A stretch of 48,866 bases of DNA. Origin: JBNLBT01 sp050303435. Its GTDB lineage: Bacteria; Pseudomonadota; Gammaproteobacteria; Xanthomonadales; Marinicellaceae. The position numbers were made by a program, and so were the translations under genes. The notes beneath the pieces are model-generated. The model made no database searches and was not told where the DNA came from. It saw only the letters and a list, made by a program, of their open reading frames with translations. The DNA lies in assembly GCA_050303435.1 (NCBI GenBank), contig JBNLBT010000016.1, positions 1 through 48,866 on the forward strand, given 5' to 3'. Positions 31,528 through 38,553 of this stretch are shown piece after piece; positions within the stretch are counted from its first letter, which is position 1; each line of letters opens with the position of its first letter.

Positions 31528-31555
31528 AAAAGCTGCGCACCTGCGTGGCTTTTTT
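31528..31555 (+). terminator. Intrinsic terminator after acpP
   Basis: AAAAGC (31528-31533), inner stem TGCGC/GCGTG around ACCT, then GC and a run of six T. The stem is about ten pairs with two G-T wobbles. It lies 26 bases after the acpP stop. Confidence 0.8.
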
Positions 31556-31593
31556 GCGTGCATTTCAGACACCTGATTGGGGCATTGCAGAAC

Positions 31594-32838
31594 ATGAGTC
31601 AAAAACGCGTGGTCATCACCGGTCTGGGCATTGTCTCGCCGGTGGGCAACAACATCAAAGAGGCCTGGGACAACATCGTCAATGGCCGCAGCGGCATCGG
31701 TCGCATCACCCATTTCGACACCGAAGGCTTTGCCGTCAATTTTGCCGGTGAAGTGAAAAATTTCGACGCCACAAATTACATTTCCGGCAAAGATGTCAAG
31801 AAAATGGATCCGTTCATCCATTACGCAATGGCCGCGGCCAGCGAAGCCATGGAAGACTCTGGTCTGGCGGTCACCGACGTCAATGCCGAACGCATCGGTG
31901 CCTACATTGGGGCCGGCATCGGCGGCATCCTGGGCATCCAGAACACCACCGAAACCTGGCTGGAGAAAGGCCCGCGCCGGATTTCCCCGTTTTTCATTCC
32001 CAGCACCATCATCAACATGGCTTCAGGCCACGTATCCATTCGCTACGGCCTGAAAGGCCCGAACCTGGCGATGGTGTCGGCCTGCAGTTCCGCCACCCAC
32101 AGCATTGGACTGGCGTACCGTTCCATTGTGTACGGTGAAACCGACGCGATGGTGTGCGGTGGCGCCGAATTTGCCACCACGCCGCTGGGCATAGGCGGTT
32201 TTGCCTCATCGCGCGCCCTGTCCACGCGCAACGACGATCCGCAGGCGGCATCTCGCCCATGGGATCGCGACCGCGACGGCTTTGTGCTGGGCGACGGCGC
32301 CGGCGTCATGGTGATTGAAGAATACCAGCACGCCCTCGACCGCGGCGCCAAGATCTATGCAGAAATTGTTGGCTTCGGCATGAGTTCCGATGCCCACCAC
32401 ATGACTTCGCCATCGCCCGGCGGCGAAGGCGCCGCGCGCTGCATGGCCAACGCCCTGAAAGACGCCGGAATGCAAGCCGAGGACGTCGATTACATCAATG
32501 CCCACGGCACTTCGACGCCGGCGGGCGATGTGGGTGAATCCGACGCCATCAAGCGGGTGTTTCAGGATCACGCGTATCAACTGAAGGTGTCTTCAACCAA
32601 ATCCATGACCGGTCATCTGCTCGGCGCCGCCGGCGGCATTGAAGCCATATTCAGTGCCCTGGCCATTCGCGATCAGGTGATGCCACCCACCATCAATCTG
32701 GACAACCCGGATCCCGAGTGCGACCTGGACTTTCTGGCCCATACGGCGCACCGCGGTGCCGTCAATGTGGCGATGTCCAATTCATTCGGTTTCGGTGGCA
32801 CCAACGGCACCCTGATATTCCGCAAAATCGAGCATTGA
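31594..32838 (+). CDS. fabF: 3-oxoacyl-ACP synthase II
   Basis: The elongating condensing enzyme of fatty-acid synthesis, 414 aa. Catalytic Cys164 (VSACSSATHS), His304 (INAHGTSTPAGD) and His341 (STKSMTGHLLGAAG), with Lys336 in between. The C-terminal NSFGFGGTNGTLIF is intact. Start 31594 (MSQKRVVITG) is chosen over an upstream frame that would read into the acpP terminator. The TGA overlaps a TTG that can start pabB. Confidence 0.97.
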   Translation: MSQKRVVITGLGIVSPVGNNIKEAWDNIVNGRSGIGRITHFDTEGFAVNFAGEVKNFDATNYISGKDVKKMDPFIHYAMAAASEAMEDSGLAVTDVNAERIGAYIGAGIGGILGIQNTTETWLEKGPRRISPFFIPSTIINMASGHVSIRYGLKGPNLAMVSACSSATHSIGLAYRSIVYGETDAMVCGGAEFATTPLGIGGFASSRALSTRNDDPQAASRPWDRDRDGFVLGDGAGVMVIEEYQHALDRGAKIYAEIVGFGMSSDAHHMTSPSPGGEGAARCMANALKDAGMQAEDVDYINAHGTSTPAGDVGESDAIKRVFQDHAYQLKVSSTKSMTGHLLGAAGGIEAIFSALAIRDQVMPPTINLDNPDPECDLDFLAHTAHRGAVNVAMSNSFGFGGTNGTLIFRKIEH

Positions 32839-34136
32839 CCACACACCATCTGAGTGAGCCACTGCATCAGCCGCCCGATGCGGTGGCCCTGTCGCACGCG
32901 CGGCCGGATTTCTTCCCCGCTGTGCTGGACAGCCATTCCCTGCACAGCAACATCGGTCGCTACAACATATTGTTTGCCGCGCCGGATGAGGTGCTGGTGG
33001 CGCGGGAAGTGGCTGAACTGGAGCAGTTGCTGCAACGCATTGATGCGCCAGCCCGCGCACAGGTGAGCGAAACCCCCTTTGATTTCGGCTGGTTTGTCTA
33101 TTTGTCCTACGAGGCGGCCGTGGCGCTGAATGAAAAAATGCAGGGCATGCCGCTGGCGCCAAGGCAACCGCTGGCCATTGCCATCCATTGCCGAGGCGCT
33201 GTGACGCACGACCGGGCACTCCAGCAAACCCGCATCACGGCCTGCGACGCGGCCAGTCTGGCCGCCATCCGGGCGGCCCTTGAGGGGTGCAAGCCGCGCA
33301 AAGAAAGCCTGCCACAATTGGACCACTTTGAGGCGGAAGACGGGGCGGCGTTCAAACGCATTGTGCGGCAAGCCAAAGAGTGCATTGTGAACGGCGAAAT
33401 TTATCAGGCCAACCTGTCGCGGCGCTGGCATGCCCGCGCGCGTGCGCCGATCGAACCGGCGCCCTTGTACCGCGCCTTGTCGCGCGCCAATCCGGCGCCG
33501 TTTGCCGGCTTGCTGCAATGCGGCGATTTTGCCGTGGTGTCCTCATCGCCGGAGCGCCTGTTGCAACTGCAGGCCGGGGTGTTGCAAACCCGGCCGATTG
33601 CCGGCACCCGTCCGCGCAGCAACGACGCCGACAGCGACGCGGCCCTGATGCGCGAACTGATGGCCCACCCAAAGGAACGCGCCGAACACATCATGCTGAT
33701 TGATATGGCGCGCAATGACGTGGGCCGCGTGTGCCGGCCCGGCACCGTCGCGGTGGATGAATTGATGGTGATCGAATCCTATCAGCACGTGCATCACATC
33801 GTCTCCAATGTGCGCGGCGTGATCTGCGATGACGTGCGCCTGCGTGAAATTCTGGCCACCATGTTTCCCGGTGGCACCATCACCGGTTGCCCCAAGGTGC
33901 GCTGCATGCAGGTCATCGGAGAACTTGAACAGCGCCCACGCGGCGCGTACACTGGCAGCATGGGTTACATCAATTCTCAGGGCAATATGGACTTCAATAT
34001 CCTGATCCGCAGCATGACCGTGCAGGGCCGGCATCTGAGCTTTCTGGCCGGCGCCGGCATCGTCTACGATTCCGATCCGGACAGTGAACTGCTGGAAACC
34101 CAGTACAAAGCCCAGGGATTGATCAATTCACTGTGA
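32835..34136 (+). CDS. pabB: Aminodeoxychorismate synthase component I
   Basis: With a glutamine amidotransferase (not encoded here) it converts chorismate to 4-amino-4-deoxychorismate for folate. The 433-aa protein has FGWFVYLSYEAA, GEIYQANLSRRW, SSSPERLLQL, PIAGTRPR, ERAEHIMLIDMARNDVGRV and TITGCPKVRCMQVI, all of the chorismate-utilising fold. PIAGT has Ala where E. coli PabB has a Lys (PIKGT), as in anthranilate synthase TrpE, but the neighbouring pabC argues for PabB. The start is uncertain: TTG 32835 overlaps the fabF stop and gives a normal length. Confidence 0.88.
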   Translation: MTTHHLSEPLHQPPDAVALSHARPDFFPAVLDSHSLHSNIGRYNILFAAPDEVLVAREVAELEQLLQRIDAPARAQVSETPFDFGWFVYLSYEAAVALNEKMQGMPLAPRQPLAIAIHCRGAVTHDRALQQTRITACDAASLAAIRAALEGCKPRKESLPQLDHFEAEDGAAFKRIVRQAKECIVNGEIYQANLSRRWHARARAPIEPAPLYRALSRANPAPFAGLLQCGDFAVVSSSPERLLQLQAGVLQTRPIAGTRPRSNDADSDAALMRELMAHPKERAEHIMLIDMARNDVGRVCRPGTVAVDELMVIESYQHVHHIVSNVRGVICDDVRLREILATMFPGGTITGCPKVRCMQVIGELEQRPRGAYTGSMGYINSQGNMDFNILIRSMTVQGRHLSFLAGAGIVYDSDPDSELLETQYKAQGLINSL

Positions 34137-34927
34137 ACATGCGCGCTTCATTTGACTTCACCGACCCGGCCTGGCTGCTCAATCGCGCCGCCTGCTACGC
34201 CGACGGGCTGTTCGAAAGCGTGCGCAAATCACCGCGCGGCCTGCCGCTGTGGTCGTTGCACATGCAGCGCATGCTGGACGGGCTTGCGCGACTCGACATC
34301 GCGGCGCCAGACGCCGATGCGTTACAACAGCAGGCCCTGGAAATGACATCAGAAATGCCGCACGCGGGCGTGCGTCTGCTGGTGTTTCGTTCCGGCCTGC
34401 AACGCGGCTACGCTGGCACCACCCGCGCTGCTGAATGGGTCATGCAGGCTGAACCTTTGCCCGCCCTCAGCGACGCCGAAAACGGTGAGAAACTGGGTGT
34501 GTCGGCCGTGCGCCTGGCCGCGCAGCCGGCATTGGCCGGACTCAAACACCTGGCGCGCACCGAACAAGTGCTGGCGTCCCGCTCCATTGAACCCGGCTGC
34601 GACGACGCGCTGCTGCTGGATCACCGTGGACGGGTGATTGAAAGCACCTTTCGCAATCTGTTGTGCGTGCGCGGCGAGTCGCTGGTGACGCCGGATCTGA
34701 GACGCTGCGGGGTGCACGGCGTGGCCCTGCGCTGGCTGCAACAGCACCACACGGTGCGCAGTGAGGACATGCCGCTGGAATCGCTGCTGGACAGCGACGG
34801 CGTGCTGTTGTGCAATGCCCTCAGAGGCTTCAGTTGGGTCAAAGAAATAAAAAATCTCGGCAAATGTGGGCACAGGCCGGCTTGTCACGCTAAAATACAG
34901 CGCGAATGGCGCCAGGTGTTTGAATGA
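34133..34927 (+). CDS. pabC: Aminodeoxychorismate lyase
   Basis: A PLP enzyme of fold type IV that releases pyruvate from aminodeoxychorismate to give p-aminobenzoate. The 264-aa protein has Lys138 (GLKHLARTEQV) as the PLP-binding residue and Glu170 (VIESTFRNLL). Near the N-terminus ACYADGLFESVR is typical. GTG 34133 overlaps the pabB stop by four bases; ATG 34139 is the alternative. It overlaps mltG by ATGA. The position pabB-pabC-mltG is the conserved gammaproteobacterial order. Confidence 0.92.
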   Translation: MNMRASFDFTDPAWLLNRAACYADGLFESVRKSPRGLPLWSLHMQRMLDGLARLDIAAPDADALQQQALEMTSEMPHAGVRLLVFRSGLQRGYAGTTRAAEWVMQAEPLPALSDAENGEKLGVSAVRLAAQPALAGLKHLARTEQVLASRSIEPGCDDALLLDHRGRVIESTFRNLLCVRGESLVTPDLRRCGVHGVALRWLQQHHTVRSEDMPLESLLDSDGVLLCNALRGFSWVKEIKNLGKCGHRPACHAKIQREWRQVFE

Positions 34928-35967
34928 TGCGAAAATTGACTCAAACCGTGGCCCTGCTGGTGCTGGTTGTGCTGGCATCGGCCGCGTATTTTTTTCTCCA
35001 GTACCAACGCTTCATCCAGCAACCGGTGTTCGCTTCAGGTGAACACGAGTTTGTGATTGAACGCGGTCAAAACTACAGCGACTTTGTGCGCCTGATTCAA
35101 CAGCGCGGTGCCCGCGGGGAAATGTGGCAATGGAAATTGCTGGCCCGTCTGAAAGATTACGGCGGCGCGATCCGGGCCGGAGAATTCGCCGTGAGTGAAC
35201 CGCTGACACCGGTGCAGTTGTTGGAAGTGATCCGCTCCAATCGCGTCAAAACCTATCGCTTCACCCTGGTTGAAGGCATCACCTGGCAACAACTGCGTGA
35301 AGCCTTGTCGGTCGATCCGGTGTTGCGTCAGGTCGTGCCGGGCATGAGCGATGCGCAAGTGCTGGCGGCCCTGGACGTGACGCACCCGTTGCCGGAAGGG
35401 CTGCTGCTGCCGGAAACCTACCAGTTTGTGCGCGGTGACAGCGACCTTGACCTGCTCAAACGCGCCCACCGGGATCTGTCTGAGGCGCTGCAGCAGGCCT
35501 GGGATGAACGCAGCGACCGCGTCGCGGTGGACACGCCTTATGAGTTGCTGATCCTGGCCTCCATCATCGAAAAAGAATCCGCGCTGGAAAGTGAAAAAGG
35601 CGCCATCGCAGGGGTCTTCAACCGACGTTTGCACAAAGGCATGCGGCTGCAAACCGATCCCACCGTGATTTATGGTGTTGGGGCCGATTACCGCGGCGAC
35701 ATCACTGCGGCGCATCTGCGCACCGACACGCCGTACAACACCTACACACGGCATGGCCTGCCGCCCACGCCCATCGCCTTTGCCTCGCGCAGTTCGATCG
35801 AAGCCGCCGCGCAACCGGAGCCCGGCGATGCGCTGTACTTCGTTGCCAACAACCGCGGTGGACACACGTTCTCTGACACCTATGAAGCGCATTTGCGCGC
35901 CGTTGACGCCTATCTGGCGGGGCAGAAACAGGGCGGCGCAGCTGCCAACAGCCAGGAGGGGCAATGA
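34924..35967 (+). CDS. mltG: Endolytic murein transglycosylase MltG
   Basis: Cleaves nascent peptidoglycan glycan strands in the periplasm and sets their length. The 347-aa protein has one N-terminal membrane helix (residues 8-25), a LysM-like region and the YceG domain: FTLVEGITWQQL, LLLPETYQF, ILASIIEKES with the catalytic Glu (216 or 218), LQTDPTVIYG and TPYNTYTRHGLPPTPI. Short polar C-terminal tail. Coupled to pabC and to tmk by four-base overlaps. Confidence 0.95.
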   Translation: MMRKLTQTVALLVLVVLASAAYFFLQYQRFIQQPVFASGEHEFVIERGQNYSDFVRLIQQRGARGEMWQWKLLARLKDYGGAIRAGEFAVSEPLTPVQLLEVIRSNRVKTYRFTLVEGITWQQLREALSVDPVLRQVVPGMSDAQVLAALDVTHPLPEGLLLPETYQFVRGDSDLDLLKRAHRDLSEALQQAWDERSDRVAVDTPYELLILASIIEKESALESEKGAIAGVFNRRLHKGMRLQTDPTVIYGVGADYRGDITAAHLRTDTPYNTYTRHGLPPTPIAFASRSSIEAAAQPEPGDALYFVANNRGGHTFSDTYEAHLRAVDAYLAGQKQGGAAANSQEGQ

Positions 35968-36590
35968 GCACAGCCCGCCTGATCACCCTGGAAGGCTCTG
36001 AAGGCGCGGGCAAAACCACCGCCATGCGCGCGGTGTGCCATGAACTGGATCAGTGGGGCGTGCAGTACATCACTGTGCGCGAGCCGGGCGGGCAGGCCAA
36101 TGCGGAAAAAATTCGCGACCTGCTGCTGGGTGCCGACCATCTGGACGCGGTGACGGAACTGTTGTTGATGTTTGCCGCCCGCAATGAATTGGTCAACAAA
36201 GTCATACGGCCGACCCTGAACGACGGGGTCTGGGTGATTTCTGATCGCTACGTGGATGCCAGTTACGCCTATCAGGGCGGTGGTCGAGGACTTGATCTGG
36301 CGCTGATTGAGCAATTGGATCGCGCGGTGGTGGGCGACACCCAACCGGATTTGACCCTGTTGCTGGACCTGGACCCGAAACTGGGCTTTCAACGCATTGC
36401 AGGGCGCCGGCATCGGGATCGGATCGAACAGGAAAAGCTGGCTTTCTTTCAACGCATACGGGCCGCGTATTTGCAACGTGCGCAGGCGCACAGCACGCGC
36501 ATGGCGGTGATTGATGCCAGCGTCAACCAGGCCGCGGTGGACCGCCAGTTGCGAGCAGAATTGCAGCAACGCCGGGGACAGTGGCTGTGA
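35964..36590 (+). CDS. tmk: dTMP kinase
   Basis: Phosphorylates dTMP to dTDP. The 208-aa P-loop kinase has GSEGAGKTT (residues 11-19), REPGG, SDRYVDASYAYQG and a lid region RRHRDRIEQEK. The motifs and length are those of bacterial Tmk. It sits between mltG and holB as usual and is translationally coupled to mltG by ATGA. Confidence 0.96.
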   Translation: MSTARLITLEGSEGAGKTTAMRAVCHELDQWGVQYITVREPGGQANAEKIRDLLLGADHLDAVTELLLMFAARNELVNKVIRPTLNDGVWVISDRYVDASYAYQGGGRGLDLALIEQLDRAVVGDTQPDLTLLLDLDPKLGFQRIAGRRHRDRIEQEKLAFFQRIRAAYLQRAQAHSTRMAVIDASVNQAAVDRQLRAELQQRRGQWL

Positions 36591-36608
36591 CAATTGAGCA
36601 CAACGACG

Positions 36609-37601
36609 ATGGAAAATGAAGTGACCACAGGCGGGCAATGGGTGTTCGCAGACTGTCAATGGCTGCAACCGTTCTGGCGACGCTGGCAAGACGCGCTGAT
36701 GCGTGGCCACAAACCGCACGCGGTGCTGGTGCACGGCCTACCCGGTGTCGGCAAGTCGCTGTTCACGGAACACGCCATGGCAACGCTGTTGTGTCGGGAC
36801 GCCGATGATGCGCCCTGCGGCGTCTGCCGCAATTGCCTTTTGTACGCCAGTGGAAACCACCCGGATGTGCACCGTGTGGCGCCCGATGGGGCCTTGATTA
36901 AAGTGGACCAAGTGCGTCAGCTCACTCGTTTCTTTAACGACACACCGCATTGCTCTGAACACAAATTGGCGGTGATCGTTGATGCCGGCCGCATGAACGC
37001 ATCGGCGGCCAATGCCTTGTTGAAAACACTGGAAGAACCGCCGGCCCGGGCCACGCTGTTCATCCTCACCGATGAAAAGGAGCGATTGTTGCCCACCATC
37101 CGCAGCCGCTGTGTGCCCTTGCACCTGAGTTGCACAGTGGATCAGGCCATGCTGGATTGGCTGGCTGCACTGGGGCTGAAAGACCGGTCTCGCATCGCGC
37201 GTGCGCAACGCCTGGTGGGCGATGCGCCGCTGGCGCTGGTCGCGGCCTTGCGCAACCATGAGATTGAACGGCTTGAGGCGGCGCTTGAGGATTTGACTGA
37301 ACTGGTTCAACGGCGCACGTCACTGGTGGCCGTGGCACAAAAGTGGCTGGATTCGGCGTGCGATCAAATCCTCCTTGGTTTACAGCGTCAACTGATCGAC
37401 TGGGCCCGGGCCTCCATGCGGGGCGCGCAAGAACAGCTGGATCACGCGCTGCTGCGGCATCGACCCGTCGCGCCACGGCAACTGATGCAACGCGCCATGC
37501 AAATCGATGAATTGCTGAGTGATTTAAACGGACAGTTAAAAAAAGAATGGGTTCTGGAGGCGTTTTTATTTGATCTTGATCGCGATTTTAATAATAATTG
37601 A
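36609..37601 (+). CDS. holB: DNA polymerase III delta-prime subunit
   Basis: Clamp-loader subunit. The protein of about 330 aa has GLPGVGKS (residues 43-50), a zinc module with Cys62, Cys70, Cys73 and Cys76, the arginine-finger-type IRSRC, and TLEEPP. ATG 36609 gives MENEVTT; a TTG at 36594, four bases after the tmk stop, would add five residues. Neither has a clear ribosome site. A hairpin follows the gene. Confidence 0.93.
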   Translation: MENEVTTGGQWVFADCQWLQPFWRRWQDALMRGHKPHAVLVHGLPGVGKSLFTEHAMATLLCRDADDAPCGVCRNCLLYASGNHPDVHRVAPDGALIKVDQVRQLTRFFNDTPHCSEHKLAVIVDAGRMNASAANALLKTLEEPPARATLFILTDEKERLLPTIRSRCVPLHLSCTVDQAMLDWLAALGLKDRSRIARAQRLVGDAPLALVAALRNHEIERLEAALEDLTELVQRRTSLVAVAQKWLDSACDQILLGLQRQLIDWARASMRGAQEQLDHALLRHRPVAPRQLMQRAMQIDELLSDLNGQLKKEWVLEAFLFDLDRDFNNN

Positions 37602-37619
37602 TTGCGGGGCTTGGGATGA

Positions 37620-37645
37620 GCACAGTCCGGCTGTGCCTTAATTTT
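37620..37645 (+). terminator. Candidate terminator after holB
   Basis: GCACAG (37620-37625), loop TCCGG, CTGTGC (37631-37636): a perfect 6-bp stem followed by CTTAATTTT. The U-tract is imperfect. Confidence 0.5.
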
Positions 37646-37689
37646 CCTCGAGCCGATGCATTGAAACTGACAAGAAACAGGAGGCAAAC

Positions 37690-38049
37690 ATGGTCATGAC
37701 AGGTGCCGGGATGGCGAAACAGGGGATACTGTCGTTGAGTATCACAGGCGCGCCACAGCTGCATCGTTTGTACATGCCCTACGTCAACAACGGCGGCATG
37801 TTTGTGCCCACAGTGAAGAATTACAAGCTGGGCGACGACGTGTTTTTGCTGCTGTCTCTTGATGACGAGGAAAAATTGCCGGTCACCGGGAAGGTGATCT
37901 GGATCACACCGGCTGGTTGTCAGGGCAGCCGCACCCAGGGCGTGGGCATTCAGTTTTCTGACAGCGCGGACATGAACAAGATTCGCACCAAAATCGAAAC
38001 CATGCTGGCGCCGTACAAAGGCGATGAAATACAGACCGAAACCATGTAG
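37690..38049 (+). CDS. pilZ: Type IV pilus PilZ-domain protein
   Basis: A 119-aa PilZ-domain protein, in its usual place after holB. It has the core VKNYKLGDDVFLLLSL, LPVTGKVIWITP and GVGIQFSD. The RxxxR motif that binds c-di-GMP is not present before the domain, as in the type IV pilus PilZ of Pseudomonas and Xanthomonas, which instead binds the pilus ATPase PilB and FimX. A CAGGAGG site lies seven bases before ATG 37690. A FimX-like gene lies two genes downstream, which supports the pilus role. Confidence 0.9.
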   Translation: MVMTGAGMAKQGILSLSITGAPQLHRLYMPYVNNGGMFVPTVKNYKLGDDVFLLLSLDDEEKLPVTGKVIWITPAGCQGSRTQGVGIQFSDSADMNKIRTKIETMLAPYKGDEIQTETM

Positions 38050-38058
38050 ACATTCGGC

Positions 38059-38553
38059 ATGAGCACCGAAATTTCAAACCAGACTTTACAAAACCTGGAG
38101 CGTGAGATCAATGATTCCGACCAGTTGATGTATATGCGCAGTGATGAGCTCGAAGTGTTGAAAGACGCTTTGAGGTCGCTGTCGATGAAAACCGGTTGGG
38201 CCATCTACATGCATGAAAACGGCAAGGGCCTGACTTCATTAAAAACCACCGAAGCGCCGTTGCCAAACACGCAGAAACTGAATGAAGCAATGAAACACAG
38301 CAAGTCCAGTAAGCATTTTGCCTTGTACGTGTTTCCAGTGATTGAACAGTCCCAATGGCTTGAATCCAAGCCGGCGCCACACGAAATCGCTGAATTCAAT
38401 ACAAAAAACTCACGCTATCTTTTTGTTCTGCATTCCACCATCCGCACGGATTTCTTCGACAAGTACGGTAAGAAAGTGGATTTTGAAGTGGGGGTCAAAG
38501 GCAAGCTGATGTTGCGGGACGGTGAATGGGTGACTTCGAATGATCTCCTTTGA
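38059..38553 (+). CDS. Unknown protein between pilZ and a FimX-like gene, 164 aa
   Basis: I do not recognise this protein. It has no signal peptide or membrane helix and alternates helices and strands: helix EISNQTLQNLEREIN, strand TGWAIYMHENG, strand HFALYVFPV, strand RYLFVLHSTI and a basic helix. It starts nine bases after pilZ and overlaps the following gene by 14 bases, so its product is made together with PilZ and the GGDEF-EAL protein. A role in their complex is inferred. The predicted start, MSTEISN, lacks a strong ribosome site. Confidence 0.7.
   Translation: MSTEISNQTLQNLEREINDSDQLMYMRSDELEVLKDALRSLSMKTGWAIYMHENGKGLTSLKTTEAPLPNTQKLNEAMKHSKSSKHFALYVFPVIEQSQWLESKPAPHEIAEFNTKNSRYLFVLHSTIRTDFFDKYGKKVDFEVGVKGKLMLRDGEWVTSNDLL

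Noticed and set aside
32835..34136. Annotation as anthranilate synthase (trpE)
   Set aside because: PIAGT is TrpE-like, but the gene is coupled to pabC and no trp gene is near, so pabB is preferred.
35035..35964. Minus-strand frame of 309 codons opposite mltG
   Set aside because: The plus-strand MltG has all family motifs; the antisense protein has none.
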